This document shows positions 11,077 to 23,154 of a stretch of 64,000 nt of DNA, in pieces. Below the pieces are notes generated by a model. It ran no database searches and had not been told where the DNA came from. It was given only the letters and a program-made list of their open reading frames with translations. Numbering within the stretch: position 1 is the first letter of the stretch; each line of letters begins with the position of its first letter. The translations under genes were made by a program, and so were the position numbers. Source of the DNA: Reticulitermes lucifugus (lineage: Eukaryota; Arthropoda; Insecta; Blattodea; Rhinotermitidae). The DNA lies in contig JAKCWW010001032.1 of NCBI GenBank assembly GCA_026260175.1, positions 1 through 64,000 on the forward strand. Direction: 5' to 3'.

Positions 11077-11129
11077 GGCGACTTGCAATGGGAGCAGAAA
11101 TCTGCCCAGTTCAAACAAGCTGTGAGATC

Positions 11130-12405
11130 CTGGACTCGCGTTCCGGGGATGTACTCGCCTAGTATGAGGGAAAGTCTAAAAGCAAAGACACTTTTAGTTT
11201 ACCTCAGAAGGGATGTTAACGTTACTGGAAAAGGCAACGTACATGGACCTAAATAATATGAACATTTGTTCGCTTGCACCTACTTGGTCTCCGTAAACTT
11301 TTCAGTGGAATTAACATGCTATTAGAAGAATAGTCTTATCCGATCTGACGCAGTGTAATTTGATAGATGGGTAGCGATGTTTCGGAACAACATACTCCAC
11401 CTATCTTCAAGAAAGAAGACACAATTAATATGGCAGGGTAACTGATAGAATGCACCAAGGGACAAAACCACCCTGTGTTCTAATTTTTGTGGCCAAAGTG
11501 TGTGAAAACTACTGACGGTTACGTAAGATGTGTGGCAGTTCAATAGGCCTGTAGCGGTAACTGTATAAACCTTTCAATGGCAGGGTGATTACACAGGCAA
11601 ATAAGGTTTGTCTAATTACCGTGTACCTTCAATGTTTTCGAAAAGGGTTCCTTGCTATTTTTCATGCCTTATTGGCTTTGATGGTTATTTACTGCAGAAA
11701 CAGATTTGGTACTACAGAGTTATCTGGCCACAAACATCGAAGGGCGCGGAGTAGGATTCTATAGGCCGCGACAGCATGTATATTATGTCTTGTGTGCTAA
11801 TGTTGTGAACTTGAGCCGTTTTTTTTAGAAATCTAAACTTTACTTGAAGCAGGAGATGTAATATTTGCACGATATGGACGCCCAGTGTTAATTTGTACCA
11901 CCTGCTTGGACGTTTAAAAACTTTACATTTTGCTCATACGTACAGTGTATGTTCCATATGATTCTCAAAACGAAAAGCAATTACCTTTTCCTAACGGCGT
12001 CACCTTGTTGGTCTTTATACTGTAGACAACTTGTCCTCTGTGAGCTAGGAACTTAATTTACATATATAATTTATCATAGATTAGTTTCACTCTCCTGAGG
12101 GTTAAGTTCGCTTAAATCCATCCCTTTAAAGCCTAGTGGTTACTTTAGGTACGAAGGGGTTTAACATTCAATAATTCTACAGTCTGTCCACGGAGTGCAT
12201 TTATATGTTTTGTAAGATCTCAGAAAAAAACATCAATTTTTTCCTATTCAACGTTAATTGTTTTACAACCGGGATGCAATATGTTTACTGCATGTCACAA
12301 ACTGAATCTTTAAATACAGTTTTGGTTAATCTTAGTCTTTAAACGGTCCGGAAAGGAAGCAAGAGGACAAACTGATGGGCAAAACCTCTCCTTACATTTA
12401 TCCCA
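11130..12405. other. Mostly anonymous DNA with one dispersed motif
   Basis: At 11379-11414 the minus strand reads CTTGAAGATAGG, a loop, then TTCCGAAACATCG, one of the recurrent motifs. A 74-codon plus frame (11032-11256) is antisense to the candidate exon above. No gene seen. Confidence 0.45.
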
Positions 12406-12409
12406 CTCC

Positions 12410-12451
12410 GTGCGTGTGTGTTTGTGCGCGCGCAAACACACACGCGCGCGT
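12410..12451. repeat. TG/CG alternating tract, quasi-palindromic
   Basis: TGCGTGTGTGTTTGTG, then CGCGCGC, then AAACACACACGCGCGCG. About 40 bp is almost pure alternating purine-pyrimidine, and GTGTGTTTG pairs with CAAACACAC around the CGCGCG centre. Confidence 0.85.
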
Positions 12452-12454
12452 CAG

Positions 12455-13425
12455 TGAGTAGATTTATGGCGTACTTTGACCTAATACAGGTAAATGCAGG
12501 CCCTATTGATTGCTATTTGCTATGAAAGGAAGTTTTAGAGACAAGGTCACTAAAAATCCATCAGCGATTTCTGCACGTGAGTGTAAATTTCCGGTCTGTA
12601 CCCGTCAATTTCCGGAACAAATTTCCACATCCAGTTTCGGTGACTAGAGGAATCAATAAAATCCGAACTTTCTGTCGGCCTATAGAAAACAAGAGGCTCT
12701 TTGCTGATTTGTCGGGAAGACATGACAGCGGGTAAATTCAATTAAAATGGAAAAATAAGAAAAGAGTCCTTCTTTGCTGGAAATGAAATTATCTAATCAG
12801 TTTAGTAATTGGCGTCTTTCATCAGACGTGTCTTAATATTTGACACTGTTAATTAACAGAGACATTACAACTGTACTCGTATATTACTGACTTAGGCAGG
12901 TAGTCTACTTGTTGGATCGTACTGCCTGATTTTAATTATTTTGCGAGACAGAAGAAAAAATAGCATGTTACAATTCCAGCTGTATTATAGTCGGCAAGGG
13001 CGCTCCGAAATATGGTGCTTGAAAGATGATACTGCCGAAAACCTTTGATTTGGAGAACCTAGAAACATATACATTATCAAATTCATGTGTGAGTCAACAC
13101 GTAGGCCCACTTAAAGTCGTCCCGTGTTCGTAATAGTCTCTCATCTGAAATTCCAACATGATGGACACGTGAACTTCTGATATGTGGCCGGTACTAACGC
13201 CGTTCACTGGACGAAGCTGACGGGTTACCTAATTGTACAATCTTACAAAGCACACAAACAAACTAACTACATGCAGCAAAGTCCTTCGTCAGAAGCTAAT
13301 ATTTTTCTTGCAGCTAATCAAAAAGTGCTCCATATTTCACGGAACCCGATGGTTCTTTACCATGTTCACAACAGCCGGTCAGTTATCTCTATCACGAGGT
13401 AAATTAATCCGGTCCACACCATTCC
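12455..13425. other. Anonymous AT-rich DNA
   Basis: Frames of 63-72 codons without recognisable domains. Confidence 0.5.
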
Positions 13426-13428
13426 ATT

Positions 13429-14300
13429 CTATTTATGTGAGATAGAAAGTATTTTAATATAACATCTACAACCACGCCCAGGTCTTCCAAATTGTCTCAT
13501 ATCTTCAGATTTTCTCACCAAACACCTGCATGCATTTCTTGTCTCCACATACATGCCACATGTCTCGCCCATCTCTTTATAGTTATTTGAATAACCGAAT
13601 AATATTTGGTAAGGGGTATAAGTCATGAAGTTCCTTATTATGCACTTTTCAGAGTCTTTGTTACTTCCTACCTGTTAGGCCCAAACAGTTTCCTCAGCAC
13701 CGTATTCTCGAACATCCTCAGCATACTTGCATGTTCTCTTAATGTGACAGACCAAATTTCAACCCATATTAAACAACACGCTAAATTGTATTTCTGTGTA
13801 TTTGAATCTTTATATTATTCGATAACAAAGGTGTAGACAAACGTTTTTGGACCGATGGTACCAAGCACTCCCTGAATTTAACCTGCTCTTAATTTCTTCG
13901 TGCATGCAACTTTGATTTGTTAGTGTCGTTCCAAAATATTTGAACTTTGCCACGTTTTCAAAGGATTTGTTAGCTTTCTTTATGTTGTGATTTTGTTGTT
14001 CATTATGTTGACCGAATTTAAAGATATAATTGCTACATTTCTCAGAATTTACTTCTAGATCAGTTTCCTTGCTAGCGAGCAACAAACCTCTGTGTTTTTC
14101 TTTATATTATGTCTGTTTTTGCCCAGTAAGTTAACGTCATCAGCGCAGACGAGAAGCTGCTTTGTCCCAATCAATTTCAATCCCTCTGGTTTGCTTGGAC
14201 CTTCCTAATGGTGTATTTATGTCCATTTTCCGTTGGTTAGGTCATTCCAAGCGATTTGTAAAAGCCCAAGTTATTTTAAGGTGAGGATTTGTTAGCCTAT
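13429..14300 (-). mobile_element. LINE 3' fragment: RT C-terminal half
   Basis: Minus-strand remnant of the same non-LTR element as at 1-170. The 14085-13810 frame reads [13 protein letters not shown] and SFENVAKFKYFGTTLTNQ, then EEIKSRLNSG, which follow the RT catalytic palm in this family. Further 3', 13626-13429 reads MGET, RNACRCLVRKSE and GRPGRGCRCYIK, a decayed form of the arginine-rich GRPRRRW end. Upstream (14085-14215) traces of the region before EVNSEK remain. It is 5'-truncated with several frame breaks; no 5' endonuclease is present here. Not functional. Confidence 0.75.
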
Positions 14301-14460
14301 CGTTCAACCCCACATCTGGAGGACCACCCCTTGTCGGCCGTACGGACGGCTTATTAAATATATTTGCAGCTACTCTCCACATCTACAGGCCGTCTCCTAC
14401 ATCCGCAACCTGAGGACGCGCCAGGTCGCGGTGACCCAGGGCTTACGAGGCTTAAAAATA
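14301..14460 (+). repeat. Dispersed repeat fragment
   Basis: GC-richer block whose plus frame reads PHLEDHPLSAV.TA.L.NIFAATLHI, a phrase I associate with repeats in cockroach gene predictions. It directly abuts the LINE. The parent element is not identified. Confidence 0.4.
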
Positions 14461-14636
14461 ATACACATGTGGTAAATCATATTTCATCTAAATTAGCGTC
14501 TCGCTACCCGGTACCCATGGTCAGGGATAGGTGACTTCAGAGTCCGGACGCGATGGCAAGGATACAAAGCTCTGTGTCTGTCGGGAATCCAATCTCCGTC
14601 GTTAAGTCCGCAGCCATTAACTGTACTGACTGGGCT

Positions 14637-14670
14637 GGACTAGAGTCGTGGAGCTCCACGACGCTAGTCC
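14637..14670. repeat. 34-bp near-perfect palindrome
   Basis: GGACTAG, one mismatched base, GTCGTGG, AGCT at the centre, then CCACGAC, the opposing mismatch and CTAGTCC. Sixteen of seventeen pairs match, with no loop beyond the AGCT centre. It sits in a 61-codon frame (14553-14738) that has no recognised product. Confidence 0.85.
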
Positions 14671-14937
14671 GGTATATACTACCTTCTTACGCAGGACACA
14701 TCAATACATGGCACAGGGACTTGATCCTTCTGGATTGAAAACGTCGATATTAGATGTTTGTAGACACGTAACGACACACATTGTAGACAACAGCATATCA
14801 TTAAATTTTAACCAAGAATACGTCAACATCATACTGTCCATAATATCCATTTTATTATATTTAGAGCTGCTATTGTATTTTAACACTGTATCTGTAAAAC
14901 TGATGTATTAATAATATATAATCCTTTGTATTGACGT

Positions 14938-14972
14938 CTCCCTGAGGATGGCAATTTATCGCTGAAATAGTT
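14938..14972 (+). repeat. GAGGATGG...CGCTGAAAT dispersed motif
   Basis: CCTGAGGATGGCAATTTATC followed by GCTGAAATAGTTAG, a decayed copy of the recurrent GAAGATGG...CGAAACG motif. Confidence 0.35.
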
Positions 14973-14979
14973 AGGAGTG

Positions 14980-15940
14980 TTCATGTTTGTGGACAGTTCA
15001 TAAGAGCAAATTCGTACCCAGTTATACGAATTTAATCAAGGAATGAAGGTACTATGCCCTTGGAACAAAGTAGGCCTACGTTCCGTTTTACGTTAAAAGA
15101 GAACAAAGCTTTGATGTTGTAAAGGTCATTATTCTCTCGAACTTGGAATTCCATTTAAATATCCCATTGTTTTCGTTCCCTATAATTAATCTTAAATCAC
15201 GTGGCTAATTTACGTTGCCAACTGCTTTAGCGCTCAGTAGCACAAAACGTTGCTGGATGACACAAGTGACTACGAAGACAAAGAGCCCAAGAAAATCGAA
15301 ACTGACTTAACCGTCCATCAATTCAGGCTTCTGTGTCTACAACATTGATGAATATGCTATCCAGTTGCACTGAATAAAATCAAGGTCGGTGTTCGCAGAT
15401 CGGTTGAAAGACCCTTAAAAATTTCGTGGACCTATTGAATCTGCCTCGCTGCAGCAACAGGTAGTTTCGCTCTGGCATTAGCACAGAATGTGGCGTCGGC
15501 GCCTGCGTTTTTACGAGGCACTGTACTGAATCAGTCGTCCAGACAACCCGTAATATGTTCTCATCGTAAAGTGAAGAGATGTTACTTACAACGAAGATTA
15601 GAAACAAGACGTCTGTTTCGCCAGAGCATATGGGGTAGGATTTTATGGGAGACTGAAGACTGGACAGGGAGAGTGTGTGGGGGAGATGGCAGCAGCAATC
15701 AATATGACACTGCACATCTATTGCTGTTCGTTGTTCCTCTTCTGTGACATTGGGTCACCGGCTGTGCTTTCAGATTTCATTGACGTCATCATTTTTTATC
15801 ATACGACCTTCCGTACGCCGTTCGAGGCGTAGGTCCTACGTCATCACAAATATCCTCTGCCTCCGAATGTCGTGTCGTCGCCTTATAGCCGAGACCGTCA
15901 ATTCCCGATCCACAATCACCATGTCATAACCTCCACATCT
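14980..15940. other. Anonymous DNA, GC somewhat raised at 15480-15910
   Basis: Overlapping frames on both strands (111 codons minus 15380-15715; 85 codons plus 15490-15747). Neither shows a known motif or a convincing splice frame. A transcribed host region cannot be excluded. Confidence 0.4.
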
Positions 15941-15947
15941 CTAGAGA

Positions 15948-16255
15948 GTCGGGTTGCTCACTCAGTAGAGTAACCAGGCTCTGTGTTGGACGATCGGAGA
16001 ATCGCAGTTCGATTTCGTGTAGGGGAGACGCGTTTCACGTCGCCACCACTTCCAGACCGGCTCTGGGCCCCACCCAGCCTCCTATCCAATGGGTATCTTG
16101 TGCACTTTTCCCGGTGGTATAGCGGCCGGCGCGTGGAACTAAACATTCGCCTAGTTAGTTCCGAACTTTAAGAACAAATGGAGTTATGCTTCCTCTGCCC
16201 CATATGTCTTCATGGCGCGGTATTTAATTAAGATCAGGCTTAATTTTACCTTTAG
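15948..16255 (+). mobile_element. SINE family I, diverged copy with variant head
   Basis: The body matches family I (TTCCAGACCGGCTCTGGGCCC, CAGCCTCCTATCCAATGGGT, TATAGCGGCCGGCGCGTGG, TTAGTTCCGAACTTTAAGAA). The head differs: GTCGGGTTGCTCACTCAGTAGAG, with B-box-like CAGTTCGATTTCG. It may be a subfamily whose tRNA part was replaced. Confidence 0.65.
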
Positions 16256-16259
16256 GTCT

Positions 16260-16700
16260 CTGCATTAAAATGAAGGCTACCTTTACACACCCATTCTCCA
16301 TAATGTCACTTACGTTGCCTTTTACCGTGTATGATTCATCGCCTCCTGTTGCAGCCTAATCATGCAGACTATTCTTCCTTTGGTGTTCTAAACTGAAGAG
16401 GTAACTACAAACCACTACCTATTTTCATTACAGTCCCTTTTGTATGCACGCAAGAACCTACTTACTCCTTGCACAAACGGCGTGAGTTCAAACAAGCATT
16501 TATGACAAGTCACAGTCATTAAGATCCGCAGAATTTAATTGCATGCTCTTCGTTTATATACGAACGGAAGGGGGAAAATGCCACGAAACTGTGGTACAGA
16601 TTCCCTTAAGAATATTGAAACCTTAAGCAGATATAAAAATATTTCATGAGTACTTATTTGTCCGTCTCTAAACTTTTACAGAAGAAATGTAATGTGAAAG
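16260..16700. other. Anonymous DNA
   Basis: No gene or repeat supported. Confidence 0.5.
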
Positions 16701-16724
16701 TACTTCTCTCAATGTTTCCCGATG

Positions 16725-16925
16725 TCGGAAAGACCATTTCTTTTAAGGTTCCCAGGTTTCACCCGCTTGTCCTTCTGATAAGAGGAGTTTTAAGACGAAG
16801 ACGAGTATGGAGCATTGAGGGAATGATGATGCCAGCAAAATATCTAAGTTCTGAGGGAAAGACCTATCTCAGCGTCACTTTGTCCACCAAAAGGATCGAA
16901 TCCAGGTGTCCGCGACTTAAAGACG
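16725..16925 (-). mobile_element. SINE-like repeat copy
   Basis: The minus strand holds a B-box-like CTGGATTCGATCC at about 16893-16905. The plus frame 16646-16975 (109 codons) reads VPRFHP, LVLLIRGVLRRRRVWSIEG and EGKTYLSVTLST. I remember such phrases from many cockroach repeat-derived predictions. I therefore treat the ORF as repeat-derived, not a gene. Ends not mapped. Confidence 0.45.
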
Positions 16926-16929
16926 AAAA

Positions 16930-18885
16930 TTCACCTGAATTATATTTATCTATCACTTCCTTCAAAAGTTATTAGCAAAATATAACCGCACACACATACA
17001 TATTATGTACTTACAAACTAGAACGATCCATATAGGTCCCCTTTTTTATTACAAAATACAAAAAAATAGGATAGTAAAAAATTCGCAAGGCTCGTTCCCA
17101 CGTCCTTCACAAGTATTAGCTCCAGAATGTGGAAATGGAGTAGGCTCATAAAACATTTTGCAGGCTGGTTCCGAACTTCATATTACTTGTACCAGTACAG
17201 AATCTGGAAATGCATTGGTAAAGCCTCTAGAGTCGTTAATTGTGTAGGTTATCATCATCAAACCCTATGAGAATGAACCGACCAATGCACTTGAAGTGGT
17301 GGTATATGTACAGCAAAATTGGGTCAGCATATAAGGTTTACGATGCACTAAATCGATTCAATTTGAAGACTCTCTTAATGGAATTACTTCCCTAGTGTGC
17401 GAAGAACTGTGTTGCTTGTGACAACACCTACCGGTCACATCCCAGTTACTTAGGAAAGTACTTCAAAGGTTCTGAAACTTCTTGAGGACTCAGTTTCACA
17501 ATGTGTGGACACAGTCACGGGTAAGACCAGAGAAGGTGTAGGTCTACAATTGACTTAACACACCTGTTAGCAGGTCATGAAGGAAACTACAAATTAAAGT
17601 CAATGTTGTAACTTATGACAGAGTAATTATAGAGTACTTGGAAGTAGTTTACATTTCTGTGTAAGCACCCCGGTTGTCAAAGCATTTAGTCCAACGGCCC
17701 AAAATTTTTTTGAATCCATCAGAAAAAAATTATTGATTTTTAGGCTGTCGCGACAGTTTATTGGTAAGGTGCCCCCCCCCTTTTTTTGGGATGTTGATGT
17801 CGTAAGGAAGTGGACTGTTGTGCCAATGTTTTAGAGAAAAGTGCTTTCCCCACCTCTCCAAGCCTAAGGCAGTACCTAAAAGCAAGATCATTATGAGGAC
17901 AAAAGTTTTCGGTTTGGCCTAAGTCAGTCTATCGACACTTCTTTCCATGACTAGTTCTGAGTTCAGAGAAAATGTAATCAAAGCTGATTGTACCGGCTGA
18001 ATCGCTTACGCTGACGTTTATGTTTCTTAGCTTCAGCAAATCTTATAGCAAGTGGCCGATCAGAGCGCATGTTATGAACATCCGTTGGCAGTCCTTTGGA
18101 TCCTTGAACCTATTCTTGAAGTTTCTTTCGGGCACTTATCGCTGTGGTCACCTGTTAAGATATTATTCTGTAAAATTCACTACTTTACACACCTGCCAGC
18201 AGAAAAAAATTGGAAGATGTTTTAGTTCTTTGATACGTTCTGTCAGTGACGTAGCCATTTTAATGAAAACTGTATCAGTCTCATCTCTACACGAAAGACA
18301 ATGGAAACTAACTTGTGCAAATCAGATTCACATCAGATTTTTCAGTACTGAAAATATGACTCTTGAGGTAAACTGACAGTGCCTTCGCTTTACTGTATTC
18401 GAGCTAACGATGGATTTTCACTGGAAAACAAGTATCAATTACTGTAACCTGCAAATTGCTGGAATTGTAATGTGAGCTTGTACGAGGATTAGCGTTCTAA
18501 TAACTAGTGAAAGTGTTTAGCAGTGTGAGAAAGCAAAATGCAAATTTTCTGAGAAGTCGATATACTGAAGTTTGCGGAATCAACATTGTTCTCTTGAATA
18601 TTTATGTAATACATGTTACACACAGAAACAAGGATTCTCGTGAATGTGTTCAGAAAAAACAGAGAATGAAATGCAGAAAAAGTTTTAGTTTCGTTGGTAG
18701 ATGTAGCCGATAAAATTAAGAAACTGCTGTTAATGAACCTTTGCATAAATGATTCCTTTTTGCAAAACGCATAACACATCAACGAATGCTATGTTCAGGT
18801 TACATGTGCTGTGATATGTATCGAAGCACCCTGTATGTGGACAGGCTATATCACGCCTTCTTTCATTTAGTATTTATACCTAACT
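16930..18885. other. Anonymous AT-rich DNA
   Basis: A 118-codon plus frame (18020-18376) and a 92-codon minus frame (18504-18782) show no recognisable domain. Homopolymer junction C9-T7 at about 17770-17786. Confidence 0.45.
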
Positions 18886-18887
18886 CT

Positions 18888-18977
18888 TTGAAAGAGGAAG
18901 CACTAGATCGCACCCTGTGGAGAACTCGCTTTGGAAGAGGCTACGGACTTGTCGTAAGACAGATTACAGAATAAATG
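18888..18977 (+). mobile_element. Retroelement C-terminal fragment
   Basis: The plus strand reads LDRTLWRTRFGRGYGLVVRQ and then ITE and a stop. A diverged copy of the same phrase (FGRGYGLIIRQT) is at 63396-63450. It resembles the C-terminal end of a non-LTR ORF2, but the parent element is not established. Confidence 0.4.
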
Positions 18978-18979
18978 AA

Positions 18980-20385
18980 CCTAACTCTGTTCTTTATATC
19001 GATGGCAATTGGAAGAGCTCGGCTTGTGTTATGCTAAAGTTCCAAATATTTTAACACTCGTAACTTCACTTCCATTAGAACTGTAAGAGGTTTGCAAGCG
19101 CGATTTTAAGAATGGTCTCAGCAGTATGAGGTCGAATGTGGTTGACTGTGTGCAAGTAAAATGTGATGAGTTAAAGCTGCTTTCAACCTCATATTGACTT
19201 AACTGGCTAAGTGAATAAACGTAATAAAAAATCAATGAACATATCAACAAGAAATTTTGGTTGGCCAGAATTTATGGATGGTGTTTTTCTTAGCAGAGTA
19301 AAGTGGTTTGAAATTGAAACGTGATACAGGAAATTCAAGTCAGCTGTTACGATTCTGGTACGCTGCATAATTGTTTACTTCTGAATTCATATTTTTCATC
19401 TTCTCTGGAAAACTTTCAAAGCTGTTGTAAGTTTACAATACAAGGAACAAAGAATCCCACGTGACTGCTTAAGATCTTCTAAGTAACGATTTAAGTGATT
19501 AATACAAACCTGCCTACGTCATACTGGCAAGTGATGACGCGTAGTTTCTACTTTAACAAACAACCATTTGTCATAAAGAAGAAACACTTAACACGTAAGT
19601 CTTGAAGAATGCTTTTTCATTCTGAAAAAAAACCTGTGTACTGCCATATGGTGTTCTGCTTTTCTATGCGAGCGTCCGAAAAGAACAACTGTACTTGTGC
19701 CAAAGATAGGATTTGTTGTCTTCGCGGTGTGCACTGAATCGGCGATCCGAGCAACATTTCTTGATTAATCATATGTGTTATGCATTATTTGCATGAAGTG
19801 TGTAACATATAGGCATCACATATGGCGGATCATGTCTGTCTGTCCCTGTCTGTCTTTCTAACGTCCGTCGGTACGAGTGTATCATCTCCCAAATTACCGA
19901 AAGAAATTCGATGAAATTTAAACTGGGAAGTGCAAAGTAAAATACATCGGGCAAATTTTATTTTCGATCTTGAGAGAACAATGCTAACACCTAGTTTACA
20001 TTAGACTCAAAGCGAAGGGTATTAACTTCTCACAAAACATTCGTGCATGGAATAAAGCGTGGGGCCCATTAAAATACACAACTTTCATTTGAATAATTTT
20101 TCGATATGATATACATTTAATGAAATATTATAGAACACTTACGCAGGCCCTACCCTCAACAGACGCGTGTGTGTGTGAATATTTACGCCTTCATATAGGG
20201 TTTAGGATTGACAGATTTTTATATATATATATGTAACATTCATACTCTGTTCATCTTAAGTCTCCAAGCAAGTTGTTCATCTTGGTAATAAAAGGTATAC
20301 TACGATTTGTTCAAGACCTAGTTTCTAAATTATTAATTACAACTGATTAACAAGGATGTTAATTTTTGTGATCTACATTAGTCTG
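18980..20385. other. Anonymous AT-rich DNA
   Basis: TG and TA runs at 20166-20180 and 20220-20232. A CCGAAAGAAATTCGATGAAATTT phrase near 19897 resembles the 4630-5110 array unit. No gene. Confidence 0.45.
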
Positions 20386-20387
20386 GG

Positions 20388-20660
20388 GCCCGGTTCTGCT
20401 GATTGGCCTTCCTAGATACGTACTGGCAGCTTGCCTTGAGTTTTGAGTTTGTAGCGTCTGTAAAGTAAATATGGTAGCCGGCAGAAATGAGGCTTCCTTG
20501 TCGCCAGACGAGTGCTTTCAAGCAAATTTCCGTAGCTGACAACCGTCGTGCCGTGTGGCGTAGTTGTAGGCCTACTGGTGACGTATTCATGCCCCTCGCT
20601 TCTTTAAATATTCTACTGACGTCGGAATTTCCTGTACTGACACCAGTTTGATGCATGTTT
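20388..20660. other. GC-raised block, unclassified
   Basis: A 92-codon minus frame (20656-20378) lies in DNA richer in GC than its flanks and contains a TAGGCCTA octamer at 20567. A possible acceptor (TTTACTTTACAG) is present on the minus strand, but no matching donor in frame. Confidence 0.35.
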
Positions 20661-20664
20661 TATT

Positions 20665-21445
20665 CTAACACTGTTCTGTATATGAAAAATATATTCGCCA
20701 ACCGTGTGTACACAGTTTATTGGAAAAGAACGCATCAATAAGTAATATGCGCTAGATTATAAAAAAAAAAAGGCACATTGTAACTACTGTAAGTCGGTAA
20801 AATATTAACCTGGTTCGTACTCTGCCCATTACCTCGTTTGTTATTTGCGATGTCAAAGCAGTCGTTTGATAATTTAAGTCATTCAACCTATAAACACGAT
20901 CACATGGCTTAACGCTACATCGAGTGCTCGGTCATTAAAGCAGACATTTTCAGCATTTCAGCTCGGGTGTCTGAAAGCTGCGGAGCCGTTTTGCACGTGA
21001 GATCAATACAGCGCCGAAACATCATATAGAAGCATCAAAGTGGCATATCGTAGTTAGCGTATGTGCTTCGTGTTTGATGCTCTCGATAACATACCCACAA
21101 ATACACATATAACAAGGAACTAAGATCAGAAATGAATATACTAAATACTGTTAAGGCTACCGATGGTTACAAAACTTGGTGATTGGCCAGACCGACTGGC
21201 ATTGTTGCTGCTGCTAATGATGATAACCTACAATACCCTTAGACTGATTGAGCCTTGATTTATGTAACGACGCTTTATCAACTGCATAGCCTAATATATA
21301 TCGCATTAAATGATAGGAAATCTCTGAATGATAAAGTGACAAGGGTATTATAGGATACTATAGGAAGCGGACGTGGAATATTTTAAGGTACAGTCCCAGC
21401 ATCTACATGAAGAAACTGACCAAGTTAAGTCCTCAGTCAAGTTAT
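20665..21445. other. Anonymous AT-rich DNA
   Basis: Nothing supported apart from an A11 tract at about 20760. Confidence 0.5.
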
Positions 21446-21449
21446 TTGG

Positions 21450-21525
21450 TCTGCAGTCCGAAAATCGAACCCCGGACCTCCTGGAAACTGTGCAGTAATG
21501 CTAACCTTTAGACAAAAGTAACCTT
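21450..21525 (-). mobile_element. tRNA-like SINE head or tRNA pseudogene
   Basis: The minus strand gives TGTCTAAAGGTTAGCATTAC (A-box-like) and, about 25 bp on, GGTCCGGGGTTCGATTTTCG (B box). Spacing fits a tRNA, but the acceptor stem does not close, so a SINE head or pseudogene is preferred. Confidence 0.5.
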
Positions 21526-21792
21526 TATACCGTATTCATTAATTGCAGACAAAGGCCATGAATGGTTCAAAATATAAAAACTGTCAAGGAGAGAAAGAAT
21601 TGAAGAAAGAAAACAAAATAGACAGAGGCGGGAAAGGCGAAGACAGAGAGAAAGGGAAAGCAGATAAAAAATAGGAGAACGTCTTAAGTTTGTAAAGGAA
21701 TGAGAGAAAGTAATGGCATTTCTGTCTTATTGCTCGTAGGAATGCTGGTATATGCGCGATTGTCATGTATTACGTGTCAGCTACACGACAAG

Positions 21793-22098
21793 CCATGCAG
21801 TTTTTTTTACATGGTGAAGGGCCCCGCAGCAGATGCTGCGGGCGCACCACAGCCTTAAGGATTTTTGTGCAACCCTGTGATGAAGATGAGCAGTTTTTTT
21901 TTACCACGTTTTACAATGGAGCACTAGTGGAATGAAATTGACAGGGGAAAACCGACAACTCGGAGAAAAACCTGTCNNNNNNNNNNNNNNNNNNNNNNNN
22001 NNNNNNNNNNNNNNNNNNNNNNNNNNTCGAACCCGGGCCTCCGCAGTGGAAGGCCGGCGACTAACCGCCTGAGCCATGGCACGGCCAACCATGCAGTT
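21793..22098 (-). mobile_element. SINE family III copy, interrupted by an assembly gap
   Basis: Minus-strand SINE spanning 21803-22088. Its head reads CGTGCCATGGCTCAGGCGGTT, then GGAGGCCCGGGTTCGA (B box), then the gap, then TGACAGGGG-type body, two T/A-rich tracts and GGGCCCTTCACCATG near the end. CCATGCAGTT at 21793-21802 and 22089-22098 looks like a 10-bp target duplication. The minus frame reads MAQAVSRRPSTAEARVR, the usual artefact of this family. Confidence 0.75.
21977..22026. other. Assembly gap, 50 N
   Basis: Exactly fifty unknown bases inside a SINE. The round size suggests a placeholder, so the true distance may differ. Confidence 0.95.
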
Positions 22099-22439
22099 CG
22101 TCTTCCCTCAGGTACTTCTCGTAAACCTTCATTTTATGTCCTTGGAACGAACACCAGGAGGTGATCTGGCCAGTGTCGGAGTCACCTCCTTTCCGTGTAA
22201 ATGATGTTTCATTCATTATAATCAGAAATATCACTTACTTGGTGATGTTCTCACTATCAAGGCATAACGTCGCAGAATGCCAGATGTTACCTTCATACAA
22301 CAACAAAGAGTTCACTGTTAGCACGTCACTGGTAGGTTCAAGTTAAAACCTTGACTGGATATTCTTGTGTTTTCATCATCACTTCAAAGAAGATACTGAA
22401 TCAGTAGAATAAAGGAAGCCAAGTTCCGCGTTTATTTGT

Positions 22440-22600
22440 GTTTTACTGTACTGTATGAACTGCTCTGATCAGGAAACTCGAGTGAGGTCCCAGGTTCAAA
22501 TCGCGCCCAGGTTACCAGCTGTCTTGGTTGAGCTTTCTCGTCATTTTTCCCACACAGTGTCCTTCTGTATTGAGTCCAAGTCGCACAGCAAATAACGGTT
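22440..22600 (+). mobile_element. Diverged SINE family III copy
   Basis: GAGGTCCCAGGTTCAAATCGC then GCCCAGGTTACCAGCTGTC parallels GGTGCCTGTTCGAATCTC and GCCAGGACACCAGCTACC at 25890-25930. Ends unclear. Confidence 0.45.
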
Positions 22601-22644
22601 ACTGCCCCACACAGCATTAACCAGATGGTCATGTACCATAGACA

Positions 22645-23150
22645 GGACGTGCTTTGTTCAGTAGGAACTACCAAGTTTCTGTGTAATATTTGCGTAAAAT
22701 ATGTTTCAAAGGGTCAATACAAGTACTGTGGATCAATTATCATAGGAAAGAACCAACACATCTTCGTGGCAGGGGAAATAACGGGTAGTTCGGTTAACAA
22801 AACCTAATTTCCTTGGTTGAGAACCAAGTGTCTCCTGAATAAAATCAAAATGCTTTACCGCGAACCTAAACCACTTCCTTGCGTTAATTAGCAATAATAA
22901 CTTCACGTAATACGTGAAGACTGGGCGGGAGAACATACCGTTTGCTTGTTGTGGGCCTACTGTCGTTATTGGCTGTCGGAGTTCATAAAAGCCTCTGTCA
23001 GAATGGTAGAAATGTCTCTCAATCCCTGCTGTGAATTACCGTCCTGTATTTCGTAAAGGTCCAGGAATGTTATGACCAGCAATTAGTTGTGTAACCTAAA
23101 TGGAGTTAGCTCTTTAAAAATATATCTTATTTTAGTAAACATGATTTACA
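22645..23150. other. Anonymous DNA
   Basis: No gene or repeat supported. Confidence 0.5.
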
Positions 23151-23154
23151 TAAC

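Noticed and set aside
16646-16975. 109-codon plus frame as a host protein
   Set aside because: Its phrases match repeat-derived predictions I remember and it overlaps a B-box-bearing SINE-like copy on the other strand.
21450-21525. Functional tRNA gene
   Set aside because: Box spacing fits, but flanking stem pairing fails and the arm sequences are degenerate.
21901-22092. Minus-strand frame MAQAVSRRPSTAEARVR as a protein gene
   Set aside because: It lies wholly inside a tRNA-derived SINE and spans the N gap; the phrase is a translation artefact of the SINE head.
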